Shown: piece by piece, positions 22,716-34,950 of the stretch
Numbering within the stretch: the stretch's first letter is position 1
Layout: every line of letters begins with the position of its first letter
Source: Prosopocoilus inquinatus
Lineage: Eukaryota; Arthropoda; Insecta; Coleoptera; Lucanidae
Assembly (NCBI GenBank): GCA_036172665.1
Contig: CM069872.1
Coordinates: 20,873,001-20,937,000, forward strand
Length of the DNA: 64,000 nucleotides
Direction of reading: 5' to 3'
Translations under genes and position numbers: made by a program
The notes under the pieces: model-generated
Databases searched by the model: none
What the model was told of the DNA's origin: nothing
Seen by the model: only the letters and a program-made list of their open reading frames with translations

Positions 22716-24389
22716 CACTTTCCGATGAAACATCTACTATCTTTCTCTTTATTCTTTTGACATCAGGTTTTGCGACTTTTTTCATTTTGGTAGCTACAAT
22801 GGCGTCTTTTTCAGGGGTGTCAGTTGCAATGATAGATTTTTTCTTAGGTTTTCCACGTGTTGTTGCTTTCCTTGGGGCCGCCTTTGGATACGGTAGTATT
22901 ATCTTTGGACTTATGAAGCTGTCTTCTTTTGAGGTTGACTGATTGGAACTTTGCAGCTTTGTGGACGATGTAGATGTCTCTGCTACTCTAGCAGCCTCCA
23001 AAATCACGGTTGTAGCAGCAGTCGGTGGATTTATGGATAGTAGAGTAGCTGAAGTAGTTTCAGCATCATCTGATGTATCTTGATGCGGTACGCGATCCGT
23101 TACAGAGGATGATAAATAATCTTGCTCTGAAAAAACGTTCCGGTCAATGGGCCAGATACCTGTGCATCGAAATCCTGACTTGATGTTCACTGGAGTAGCT
23201 GCTCTATCCTAAGCACTTGAACATAACTGTGGTAGATCGTAAATACTCAATGTTCGGCCGGGATTTGATAACATCCAAGCATCAGCCCCTTGATTAAAAA
23301 AAATTTTGGATGGACCAAATACTGTCCGGTCTAATGGCTGGGTCTTATTCGAAGTATGTGGTGGCAAAGTCAGCATAACTATTCCATTGGATCTGCAGTA
23401 TTCAATTGATGGCAGTGATATGTGTGATTAATGATTATCTAATATCAATAATTTTCTGTTTTCCAAACTACAGTGAGTGTTTTTCGCGAAATGCTTCAGA
23501 ACCAGAACAAAGTTCTCACAGGTCATCCAACCGGATTTATGAACCAGTCCTAAAGCTCCTGTCTGAGATAAACCATGCATCATCTTTCTTTCATCATAGC
23601 GTTGTCTTGGGAATACCCAAATAGGTGGCAAAGCCGTACCATTAGCACAAATTATGCCTACTTGAGTAATGAGTTCACCTCTCTCCCTGGAAGTAACCTG
23701 ACCAGTTTGATGTTGTCCTTTTTTTCCCACCACTTTTTGAATACGTTACACGGTCGTGACGCCTGTCTATAAAACAAAAAAAAAGAAGAAGCAGCTTAAT
23801 GAAAACTGTAAAGAGCAATAGATTTTACTTCATCTAGATTATAGATTTGTGACAATGTGAAACCATAACGTTGTATCAACTGTTCCAATTTATCAAAAAA
23901 AGGTTCAATGTTTTGCTTATTAAAACTTGTCATCCTTGCAAGACTGGTAGCTTCTGGTGTCCTTATTGATAGATTGGGATGACGATGCAAAAGACCAGAG
24001 AACCAATCTCGTCCTGCTAAAGCATTATTATGCCAACTGAGTGGAACTTCAATTGAATTTTTTCGGGCATATTCATAAGCCAATCTTCTGACAGCTTTAG
24101 GTGTGAGACCAAAAAACATGTTGGCACAATTTACCAAATACTCAGCAAGAGAGTTTTCCATTGCGTTTGATAAAACTTGTTTAACTTTAAAGTTTGGTGT
24201 AAATGATACATTGTCAATAACTTCTACTTTAGCCCTTTTAACATAATCACATAATCGGGATTTTTTAACATTATGCATTTCAGCACTCTTCCTAATAGAC
24301 ATATTTCCATTAATAACACATAGTACTGCTTCTTTAAGGGGACCCTCTGGAAAAGTACGTGTGGTACGTCTCTTGTACTCTCGGAGCAT
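22716..24389 (-). pseudogene. pogo/Tigger transposase, N-terminal and catalytic part
   Basis: This is a jerky/Tigger-like DDE transposase. Exon 1 is 23829-24389 (187 codons), with an N-terminal psq-type helix-turn-helix and a CENP-B-like DNA-binding region, ending at YNLDE, which holds the first catalytic Asp. A 62-bp intron (23767-23828, GTAAAA...TTATAG) follows. Exon 2 starts at 23766 and carries LLILDNH, the second Asp, then VMLTLPPHTSNKTQPLD, and a basic Ser/Pro-rich tail. Exon 2 stays in one frame but has three stops, at about 23746, 23428 and 23209. It is cut at 22715 by the LINE poly(A) junction, and its C-terminus lies at 11565-11910. Confidence 0.82.
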
Positions 24390-24467
24390 ATTAAACTCTA
24401 GGAAAAATAAATAGAAATAAATTTTTCAAAATTCACTTAGAGAATACAGGATACATTGGACAGTACG

Positions 24468-24500
24468 GGGATACTTTGGACAATTTGTCCAAAGTATCCC
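24468..24500. repeat. 33-bp perfect palindrome near pogo 1 right end
   Basis: Two 16-bp arms GGGATACTTTGGACAA face each other around a single base. The arm resembles the element terminus (GGGGATAGTTTGGACA). It lies between the transposase start and the terminal repeat, where an internal transposase binding site or the promoter would be expected. The role is inferred. Confidence 0.75.
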
Positions 24501-24879
24501 TAAGAGTATCTAACTTACAAAACGCTCGTTACACTTTCAGATGATAAGTTAAGACAATGAAACTCGCATTAATAATGACATAAATAATCAACTTACCTAT
24601 TCTTGTATTAGACAGTTTTTTTGCTAATGTATTTTAGGTATTTTCAGTGAATTTCCATAACCACAAAATTACATCTAAAACTACAAAAACCGTTAAATTA
24701 TAAGAAGTGACGCAAAACACGAGATAACTCATTCTAAAGTCAAACAAATAACAAGCTACCAGTGCTTCACCCTGTTGTCATATTTATACGTTAGTATATT
24801 GGTTTTAACCGCCAAATATGAACATTTCCAGACTATCCCAATGTCCAAACTATCCCCGCTCTCCTCTATTACAGTTTGT

Positions 24880-26860
24880 GATGGTAATTTTACATTAGAC
24901 AATTGCTATTTTTACGATATATGTTCAAATTCCTAAATGTACAGGTATGTGCTATCGTCAATTTACAATTTTTATTGCAATCTCTACATCAGATTACATT
25001 ACACTAAAATAATTGTATATAATACATGAGACACATGCTGTTACAATACGAACTCGCGTGTGCTGTAAAATCTATTGTCTATCTATTATAAATTGCAATA
25101 GATTTTACAGAGTATTTTTCTCCGTGAATATCACTCTCCTTAGCTGAACTTGATCCGTTTTTAAAAGATATATGAGATTTTTCCGAATTTTTATTGCACA
25201 TAGCACAGTATTTATTTCGTACGCCCAAGAAAAAATTTTATCCTGGTTTTTCACCGACTATGCAAGCTGCTCCAGATTTTGCATTATAGTTACCTCTTCC
25301 TTACCGGCATCAATCATCGATTGTCAAAATTTCGTTATAATTGCTTTCGCTTTTTTGGTACAGGCTGTGTGATTCCTGGCATATTGAGACAACCTGCTAA
25401 TTGGTTTAATTAAATAGATAGATGTTCATTCATTTGCCAGTAGCGTCGAAATCACAGTAAAATTACACAGTAATGATATTAGTCATGCAATACAAAATAA
25501 ACAAATTAAAAGTCGCAATCATCGTCGGGTGATTACATAACAAAAATTATATAAAATATGATAGATAAAACAGCGATCAATGCCTACATTACAATGGTGA
25601 AAACGATTTACATGACACACACATCTGGGTGAGAGAAACATGCTCCATAATGTTTGTATATTAATGATTTTTTTCGGCCTCCGTCTAAAATTACTGATTT
25701 TCCATTCGTTCAAATTGTCCTGAAAGTAGTCATTTGCATGCCTAGGCAAGGGAAACAAAAAACTTTGCATGAACGATTTTTAGATTGATAGCGCTGAGTA
25801 ACATTCATAAACAAAATAAATATAGACTGGTAACTTGATCGAACCAACTGTTAAGGTCACTAAATCAACACACTTACGTATTCAGGTAACGCCATTACAT
25901 TCCCAACCCGAAATTATTGTGTAACAAAGATAACAAATACAAATGTCGCAAGAGCAACAAGGAAATCAACACTTGTAGGGAATTATGTTTACTACGATGG
26001 TAGTAGTTTACGGCCGACTGTCTAGTAAAAAATATATTAGGTTATGTTATTCTCCGCAGGCATAGTAAAATGACATTTGTAAAACGTCACTTTGATTAAC
26101 TGTGTTTTTTATCCCTAAGCGAGATTATTGTGCGACAAGGATAGATAGAAAAAATCACTAATGTCGCTACCTGAACACGATGTGTGTCGATTTAGAACCT
26201 TACAACTGTGGGCCAAATTACTCCATCTAACGAAATGTGCGGAAACTAATTTCTGAAGGCGGGTTATTTAAATTATAACTTGTTGTTGGTACCGCAAATA
26301 CGGAAGGTGCCAATGCACTGATCTTATTTTAAATTCACAAAGAACAACGTGATGAAATGTGTTAAAAAGAGATACATAATTATGTTCAGAAAACTGTATT
26401 ACCTGTCTATCTCTCACATCATTACATCGTTCTTTGAAAATGTAAGATAAATTTAGAACTATGGTGCCTTCTGTGTTTGCAAGACCTTTAATTTTTCTCT
26501 ATTAAAATTATATGTATAGTAAAATGTATATATTATTCAGCAGACACGTCTAATAAATATTGATCATTATAATAACAGCGATCAACATTATCCTGTCTAT
26601 TGAAACAGAGGAACAATGTTTTTAAATGTTTGGATGAGTAATATTAAATTTAGGATTTGTTTTTGGAACAGACAAAATCTAAATAAATTAAAATATTTAT
26701 TGGTACATAATGTTACAAGAGAATAATGATAACAACTGGGACCAAATGTGATAAACTATAAACATTCACTCAATATATTCAGAACTTTAATAATAAGTAT
26801 TGATATTAAAATTCTGCTGTGAGTTTAAACCTTTCTTAATAAACATTAATTATTAACGTA
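24880..26860. other. Non-coding spacer, no gene seen
   Basis: From 25129 onward this is AT-rich DNA without family motifs. Open frames of 60-83 codons here lack any recognisable domain. 24869-25128 is the inferred right arm of the outer MITE. Confidence 0.45.
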
Positions 26861-26861
26861 C

Positions 26862-27020
26862 CAGAGCTGGGAAAGATACTGTTGAAAAGTATCTAAATAC
26901 AAGATACAAAATACTTTTGTAAATATATTTGAAGATATTTTTTAAAAAGATACTCAACATAAAAGTATTCGAGATACAAGTATATAAGATACTTTGAAAA
27001 AAAAAGATTTTTCTTTTATT
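26862..27020. repeat. Remnant with AAGATACTTT-type repeats
   Basis: Starting at CCAGAGCTGGGAAAGATACT, variants of AAGTATCT, ACAAGATACA and AGATACTTTG recur about every 20 bp on both strands. This texture is typical of the termini of some hAT-derived non-autonomous elements. No second end was identified. Confidence 0.4.
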
Positions 27021-27794
27021 AGAGATGGATTTCCACCCGGTTTAATCGTTTGCGCTGGTGGAATCACGAAATGCACCCACAATACACCCGGTGCATTGGG
27101 TGCATTGCCTACATTTACATAAGAAATAAAAAGTGCTTCAAAGTGATACCAAATATAATATATTTTGCGTGGATTATTGCTATATACAATTAATTAGTAA
27201 TATCTAACCAACCTAACGTTAATTTTAAAAACATATTCAATGTTTTGTTCAGATTTAAAGCTGTAGACCTTAATCCTGTAAACGGTAAAATAATAGCAAG
27301 AAAAATCCAATAGCGGATAAATTTATAGGACCAAAAAGGGTTTCATCTGGTATTCTTTGATTTCCGGAATTTCGGTATTCTCTATTATTTTTTTACCCAC
27401 TGTGCGCTGTGTAATGAAAATTTTTATTTCATTTTTATATATTTTATATTATATTTTCCTGTTGTAAATTCTTCTTCGCAGTTTGCTCAAATAGAATCAG
27501 ATGAATCAAAATTAATTATTTACAAGCAATGTTTTAAAATAACTATGGAAAGTGCTGCAGGTAGGATTTATATTTCTTCCACCGTGTTGTTCAATGAAAA
27601 AGTTCTCTAGTGGATCCTGATTATTAACTTGTTAATACAATGTGCTATGTAAAAGATTACCATAATTGAAAAGTTGCAAAATATTACACAGTGTTTGGTT
27701 TCTATTGGTCACAAATGTACTATATTGAATCGCTTATTATTAAATGATCTGAGTCCAATACATTGTGCAGTTTCACTCACCTTGAGGAACAAAT

Positions 27795-28868
27795 CAAAAA
27801 ATTTTCGGACATTGAGAATTTTAACACATCTCCAATTAGTGAAGAAGATCAATTTTGAGAAAATTTCTTCAGAACTACAACTCAAAGAAACAGCGATGGT
27901 AGATTTATTGCTAAATTACCATTAACCAAGAATCCTTGTGAACTTGGTGAATCCAAGCAGACGGCTATCAGGCGGTTAACTAGCATGGAACGGAAGTTAG
28001 AAAACAATCTAGAATTAAATATTGAATATGAAAAATTCATGAAAGAATATGAGGAGTTAGGTCACATGTCAAAAATCCTTTCCCCAGATTCGTTCGATGA
28101 TATTAGTTTTTATTTACCTCATCATGCGGTATTCAAAGACACGAGCATCACAACCAAGGTCAGAGTTGTTTTTGATGGATCTTCAAAATCCTCGTCAGGG
28201 ATTTCTCTCAATGACATTCAAGCAGTAGGTCCAGCATTGCAGCAAGATTTGGTATCTATTTTAATCCGTTTCCGCATGCATCAATATGTTATCTTGTTCA
28301 CGATTCACATCGCAATTTGCAAAGAATTGTATGGCGCAACAGTCCCAACGAACCTGTTCAATGTTTCACATTAAACACGGTCACATATGGTACAGCGTCA
28401 GCACCCTTTCTCGCCATGAGATGTTTAAAACAGCTGGCTTTGGAGAATGCGGAAATTCATCCAAAGGTTTCCGACATTATTCTAAAAGATTTTTATGTCG
28501 ACGACCTATTAACCGGTGCAAATTCCAAAGAAGAAGTATTTACAGAATTGTTACATCTATATTACAACAAGGTTGTTTTGATTTGCGCAAATAGTCATCA
28601 AACGACATGGAAATCTTGGAAACAATTTCCGATTCAAACACAACATCTCAAGAACACAAAATTAAGTTAACAGAAGACTCTAAAACTTTGGGAATAATTT
28701 GGCTTCCAACTTCAGACATCTTACAATACGAAATAAAAAACCAAAATTTAAGTCGTGCCACTAAAAGAAACATTTTGTCCATCGTTGCTCAAATCTATGA
28801 CCCTTTGGGCCCACTAAGTCCAGTTACAATCTCAGCAAAAATCCTCATTCAGCAACTATGGAAACCCG
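27795..28868 (+). pseudogene. BEL/Pao retrotransposon reverse transcriptase fragment
   Basis: Part of the pol gene of a BEL/Pao LTR retrotransposon. A pre-RT segment with LTSMERKL and EYEELGHM leads into YLPHHAVFKD, KVRVVFDGSSKSSSG, and then the palm with FYVDDLLTGA, followed by ATKRNILSIVAQIYDPLGPLSP of the connection region. There is an in-frame stop near 27855 and frame changes near 28290 and 28600. The sequence stops abruptly at about 28868, where a LINE begins. RNase H and integrase of a BEL element lie at 30735-31934 on the opposite strand. Confidence 0.82.
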
Positions 28869-30720
28869 TCTACTACATACTTACAGGAATTTTTTAGATT
28901 CTATAAATCTGAAACAACTAATTGTTAAACCTACTAGATTAACATTTAACTCTGCTTCCTTGATTGATTTACTGCTTACTTCTGACGTTTTAAATTCTGG
29001 CATTATAAGCTACAATCTATCCGATCATAACTTTATCTTCTGTGATATCTCCTTAATAATATCTCCTTTAGTACCAGTTTTACGTACATATCGCGATTAT
29101 AATAATTTTAGTTATGAGCATTTTGTATCCGATTTACAATGCATCCCTTTTCAACATATATTCCGATTTAACGATATAAATGACAAAATTAGCTTCTTAA
29201 GTGAGCAGATTACAAATCTTTTTAATATTCATGCCCCAAAAATAACTCTCCGATTTACTAAACGTCACATTCCGTGGTTAACAGATAATTTGAAACTTTT
29301 AATGGAGATCAGAAATAAAGCTAAAGATAAATATCGTAAAACAAAAAAACTTGTGACTGGGACTATTACAAATCAGTACGTAATCTCACAATTACCACGT
29401 TCAGATTGGAAAAAAGCTTACCTTCAACATATTTCTTCCACAGATGATTCTGCAGCTCTCTGGAAAAGTATGGGTCTTTTGGGTGCTACTAAACTGCGGT
29501 CACAAAATATACCGAGTAATTTATCAGATGTCGATAAAATAAATGATTTCTTTGTTAATTCCTCACCGAAACCAAACATTAATAATCACGTTTTAAAATC
29601 TTCTTATGAATCTGATTATAGATATAACCGTAGTTTCTCCTTTGAACCGGTTTACAATGATACAGTAATCAATATTTTACAGACTATCAAATCCTTGGAT
29701 TTCAGCAAGGCATTTGATACGGTTCAACATGACGTAATGTACTCCATTTTGCAACAAATAGGCCTGAGCAATAATGCCGCTGATTTAATCAAAGATTATC
29801 TTTCGGGACGTAAGCAGACTGTTGTTATTGGAGTATCTAGATCCAAGCCACAGTTATTAGCTCAAGGTGTGCCACAAGGCTCATTACTTGGTCCTCTCCT
29901 ATTCACAATTTATACTTTCAAATTCGTATCTGCATTGGAATACTTTGGTGCTCATGTTTATGCGGATGATACAAAATATATCTTTCTTTCTGTCCTTTCA
30001 ACTGGCAAGAAGCTGTGGTCAAGATAAATAAGGATTTGGATTCATTGCGCAACATTTCTACAGCTGAAACCCTGCAAAGTCTCAGATATTGCTGTTCGGT
30101 AAAGCAAAGTGCTGTTGGGACTTATCAAGTATTATAAATGTAGTTATGAATAATATTAAAATTCAGATTGTCGATAAAGCTAGGAACTTGGGACTCTTTG
30201 TTGACAATAGCTTTCTTTACAGGAATCAGATATCGAAATATATTAATAATGCGTATCTTTTCTTACGAAAGTTGTATCCGCATAGATCCATCCTAAATAT
30301 CGAAACGAAAAAGTGTTTATGTGAAACTCTAGCACTTTCTCAATTCAACTATTGTTCGCCAATCTACCATTCAGCCTTAGATTGTAATATGAGTATTAGA
30401 ATTCAAGAAATGCAAAATTCATGTTTAAGGTTTATCTATGGAATTAGAAAATATAGTCATGTATCTCATAAGCTACGCGAAACCAATTGGCTTAACATGT
30501 CAAATCGCAGAGAACTGCAAACGCTGTGTTTGTTTCACAAAATAATCAATTGTAAAACTCCATCCTACCTATACAATAAAATCCGTTACCGTTCCGACAT
30601 TCATTATCTGACATTTTCCTCGTCTAGAGAAAAATCTGCGTAATGCACTGAGAAACGTATCAGTGCTCAAATCATTGACCAATTCTAAGTAAACTGCTTT
30701 GGTTACAAAGCAAATAAAAA
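28868..30720 (+). pseudogene. LINE ORF2 fragment with internal RT deletion
   Basis: The 5' end is truncated in the endonuclease C-terminus (PTRLTFNSASLIDLLLTSD, SYNLSDHNF). A pre-RT region leads to NILQTIKS, and the next residues are LDFSKAFDTVQHD, so the RT finger region that should lie between is missing. Then GVPQGSLLGPLLFTIY and YADDTKY follow. After a frame change near 30000 the thumb and C-terminal region run to 30643. The 3' UTR ends near 30720 with AAATAAAAATACATATATAA. It is jockey- or CR1-like; the clade was not resolved. Confidence 0.8.
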
Positions 30721-30734
30721 TACATATATAACAT

Positions 30735-31934
30735 TTAATTAATTTTGCTCCTCGACCTTTGCGTTTTTTTTATGAAAAATGGACCCGCAATGTCAGTTCC
30801 GCATTTTAGAAAAGGCCTACTTGGAACCAGTCTGGCGCTAGGTAAGTTACCCATAACTTGGTTGTCAGGTACTGGGTTCATCTTAAAGCAAATCACGCAA
30901 CTTCGGGTGATTTTTCTAGCTAAGTTTCTTCCCGAAATCGGCCAATAATGATCTCTTAAGGAGGCTAAAAGTGCTTGAGGCCCACAGTGAAATAATCGTA
31001 TGTGCTCATTTCGAGCAATTAAATTTGTGACTACGTGACTTGCCGGCAATATTGCTGGATGTTTTTTTTCTGATAGGGATATGATGAAAGCTTTAATCTT
31101 CCACCTACGCGAATTATACCGTCTTCATCCAAGAACGGATGTAAGGATCTTTCCGACACAATTATTTTTTTGCAAATTTACATAATATTTCGTAAAACAA
31201 TGCAATTGTGTAAGTTTTATCATTGTGTTTAACGCGATATTTAATTCTTCCACTGACAAATTATTACATTTGCGCTCTGAATTCATAGATTTGCAGTCAT
31301 TAATAAATCTGAGTACATAAGCAATTACACGCTTTAATTTATTAAGCGACGAATATCGTTCTAGAATATCTAACACATCGATTATTGAGCAAGTTAAAGC
31401 GATTGTGCGAATTTCTGTTAAATCAGCAGTTTCGTAAAGATTTTCTTGGGATGGCCATGATAATTCTGTTTGTTGAAGCCAAGAAGGTCCCGACCACCAA
31501 AAATCTAAATGTTCTAAAGCGCCGGGCATTACTTCACGAGAAACTAAATCCGCTGGATTTTGATTAGAGCGTACATGATACCACTGATTGACTTCAGTCA
31601 ATTCTTGAATCATCGCAACCCTATTTGCTACAAATATCTTTCAGCGGTGTGGAGGAGATCTAATCCATCCTAATGTGATCGTTGAATCGCATCAATAATA
31701 GCAATCACAGTCAATAGAAATGCATTTTTTAATTTTGCTAACTAATTGTGCAAGTAACAGCGCCCCACATAATTCTAATCGTGGAAGAGAAATATTTTTG
31801 ACTGGAGTTACTTTGGACTTTGAACATAATAGTTTCACAAAAGTTCTGTCTTCGTCATTTAAAGACCTAAGATATACGCAAACGCCATAAGCAGATTCTG
31901 ATGAATTTGTGAGCTGAGGAAAACCCTCACACAA
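30735..31934 (-). pseudogene. BEL/Pao RNase H and integrase fragment, inverted
   Basis: Minus-strand order is RNase H start (SAYGVCVYLRS, PRLELCGALLLAQLV; 31692-31934), RNase H end to linker (QNPADLVSREVMPGAL, WWSGPSWL; 31125-31613), then the integrase H2C2 finger and start of the core (HCGPQALLASLRDHYWPISG, CVICFK, FLKCGTDIAGPF; 30735-31049). Frames are interrupted near 31660 and 31080, and the integrase catalytic core is cut off at 30735. It faces the RT fragment at 27795-28868, which is on the other strand. Confidence 0.82.
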
Positions 31935-31936
31935 TT

Positions 31937-32390
31937 CGTCACGGCCATTTCCAACAACGATTTTCTGTTGACGTGTGGGCAGCTATCCTAAACTGCAATT
32001 TAATTGTCCCGTTCGTCTTGCCAAACCATTTAAAAGGTCTCCAATACTTAGTTTTTCTACGAATTAGTCTACCGGAACTTCTTGAGGATGTGAATTTAAA
32101 TCTTAGAGCAGCGATGTGGTTTATGCATGATGGGGCTCTACCTCATTTTCGACGAGAAGTACGTGCTCACTTCGACAAAATTTTTCCTGGTAGATAGATT
32201 AGAAGAAACGGGCTGATTAGGTGGCCTGGACGTTCACCCGATCTAAATCCTTTGGATTACTATCTATGGGGACACGTAAAAGCCTTGGTATACGAAGAAG
32301 AGATCAACATCTTCCAGGAATTAAACGTTTTACAATGCTTGTGAATCATTACTTCACCGGGCAGATTTGTGTTTACGTGTGGCCTAGGGA
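31937..32390 (+). pseudogene. Tc1/mariner-like (IS630-type) transposase fragment
   Basis: The C-terminal catalytic half: VDVWAAILNCNLIVPFVL, then WFMHDGALPHF (second Asp), an in-frame TAG at 32195-32197, then WPGRSPDLNPLDYYLWGHVK (third acidic position as Asp). The coding similarity fades after 32390. The N-terminal DNA-binding part is absent. It abuts the BEL fragment at 31934. Confidence 0.8.
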
Positions 32391-34150
32391 AAGAATTTTG
32401 AACACTTACTGTGACGCAACCGGCATTGAGCCAGAGGTTCCAAACATTTGTCAGTCTGTTATCAGTTGAGGGTATATTTTATATAATTTTTAATTCCGCT
32501 TTTATTTGGATGCATTTGTGCGCACATCTCACGTCCAACACGCCATTAATTTTTTTTCATGAACTTGCAAAACACCCGGTTATTAACTTTTGCATGTAAT
32601 TTATAACGCAAGTGATACAACATAAGGCTGAATATCTAGATTGACTTCCGTTTTTTTTTGCAATTATCAGCCTTTTCGTGCTACTTAATTACTTTATTGT
32701 TACTTTGTTTATGTTGTTATGTTATATTAATTCAATAGCACATGTTGTCAAGACAGTATGTATTAAGGAACACTGTTCAATTGGAAGCTGAAAAATAATT
32801 TCATTTGTTTCACTCAGTGCCTTTTTTCGAATAAAGCTCTCTAATCAACGTAAGCTTGCATTTGTTAATTATCGATTTATATTTCTAATTAATTAGATAA
32901 CTATAGCATGTGTATATCGTTGTAAAGAGAATTCTTTATAGTTTTAGGATACGTAATATAATTAGGTACATTCCATTTAAAATTTTGTATGTACTTGCTA
33001 CGTCTAACACATTCGATGCTCACTTGTTTTTCTGATTAAGGCAGATAATAGAAAATTAAATAGAACAACTGCTCTTCTATAACATTTGTCGTATCTCTAA
33101 CAGTGGTCGACAAATCTGCCGTGACAGCCAAAATCAGACTAATGATGTACTGATGAATATATGTAGAAGAAGTTATAAGTAAAGACAATTCAAAAGGAAA
33201 TAAAAAATTGGAATCTGTAGAACACACACAGGTATGATTTTCAATATATATATATATCCCATTAAATGATAGCATCACTTTAAAACATTATTATTTTTAT
33301 TATCAAAGGCAACACCAGCCGTAAATCCATTGAAAAAAAATCAATGAAAGTGAAAATAGAATAAATGGAAACTCTTGGAGTAAATACACTACAAAACAAT
33401 TAAAATTACCTGTGAATAAAAAGTTATTGCGAAAATTGCATACCCCGTCTTTGGTCAAATGTCGGTTCGGAAAACGCTGTACATACAAACGCCTTGCAGC
33501 TAAGGCATTTTGACCACTTTCACTTTCACTTAAATCATGCCAACAATATCACTATTTGCAAATTCTGCCATTGTTTAAGTAAACTTCAGTGCAACCACCC
33601 CAACGTATACCTACAAACTGCCCTGCGCGACTGGCAATGATTAACAATACATTACGTCACTCATATTCTTCGTAAATATCATAAACTTAAATCAGAGACG
33701 CTCCAACGGTTTACCCGTCCGACAAAAACATTTATTTTCTCGAAAATTTAATAATACTTTGTTTAACAAAGAGGGTTCATTCTATTCATTTTCATGCAAA
33801 CATGAAACACCCTATATAATAGTTCACAATAACAGGAGGTATAACGCAGAACTAAAAGTTAGGATGGTGTATCGCAAAATTTCACGGTAGCTGTTACAAC
33901 TATGTAAAAAGAGAACAAAGTCTTGTGACATCTCTGGAATGAGAGGGAAATATTTACGCAGTATGTAATAAAAATAGCAAATATACTTCATAACGTAAAA
34001 GGTAACGACGAACATAACGTTCATCCGAACAATACATGTGACGTTTATTTGTTTCTTACTTGACGTTTGACCTGTGCCGTGCTTTTCACCTTTGTACGTG
34101 TATGTTTGCGGGTGTACGATTTATGCAAAAGTAAATAGATACCAATTGAA
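32391..34150. other. No gene seen
   Basis: About 1.75 kb of AT-rich non-coding DNA. It contains a short (TA)n stretch near 33245-33257. No open frame has a recognisable motif on either strand. Confidence 0.45.
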
Positions 34151-34950
34151 ACAATTAATGCCCGTTTGCACCGACCAGGCTTAAAAGTTAAACCACCCTT
34201 AAACGGACATCACCAAATTCGCTCCCATAAGTGACAATTTATCTAAACGCTGAGAAAGGTTGCAGGTAAATTCGCTCCCGACGACCAGGTAAAAGATTAT
34301 GTTAATTTCATATCATCAGTCGTTATAATGATCTCGAAGAAGGATTAAGGGACCAGCGGACTAAGAAGTAAAATTAAACTGAGATAAAAAAATTTATTTA
34401 TGTTTAAACTCGTAGGACACAGCTTTCACAAATTCAAATCTAACTCGCTTATCGTATATCCGTCTAACTGTATGACAGCTTCTTTGTTTAATATAACTAT
34501 CCACCTGACAGTTGCTACCTACCTGTACAGGTATCGCAGGTGATTGCCGTGACAGACGTTTCGGCGTCGTCGGCCAGCCCCAGTGAGATAGGGTGGGTGA
34601 AACAAAACAATAAACTAACTCTGAGCAAACAATCAATAAAAACAAAATAAAGGCGCCACTTAATTTCTTTTGGGCTGTAGGGAACCGCGGGGAAAAATCA
34701 AGAAAACCACGTCTCATCCAAGATATGTTTCAAATACAGTTTTATTCACAACGAAACAAATTATAAAATTAACATTAATACTGAGTCAAAATCGCCAAAA
34801 ACAAGATATCTAAACTCTGATTCAAGCCGTAACCGCGCTTAAAGTAAACACAACAGTCTTCAAATCAAATAACCGGAACGGTGCGCAAAAAAAAAGAGCA
34901 AACAGCGACTTCAAATCGTATCAATACACAGTGTGAAGCTACATGCCATT

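Larger units (their letters stand above)
11268..24866 (-). mobile_element. pogo/Tigger element 1 (host of nested LINE)
   Basis: The left end begins GGGGAGAGCGGGGATGGTTT directly after TA (11266-11267). The right end, read inward, begins GAGGAGAGCGGGGATAGTTT, with TA at 24867-24868. Matching ends and a TA duplication fit the pogo branch of Tc1/mariner. Transposase coding sits on the minus strand in two pieces, 22716-24389 and 11565-11910, separated by the LINE inserted at TCTT (11911-11914 and 22712-22715). Joining the two sides restores frame through an acidic Ser/Asp stretch, which confirms a single interrupted element. Confidence 0.85.
11088..25128. mobile_element. Putative outer MITE split by nested insertions
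   Basis: CACGGAGAAAAA at 11088-11099 faces its inverted counterpart TTTTTCTCCGTG ending at 25128. The flanks are AATATAA on the left and AATATCA on the right, a possible 7-8-bp duplication with one mismatch. Inside, 11100-11267 and 24869-25110 are AT-rich and non-coding. The simplest reading is a small non-autonomous element that received the pogo element. The ends are short, so chance is not excluded. Confidence 0.45.

Noticed and set aside
22757..22942. Hydrophobic plus-strand frame resembling a small membrane peptide
   Set aside because: It lies antisense within the pogo 1 transposase tail.
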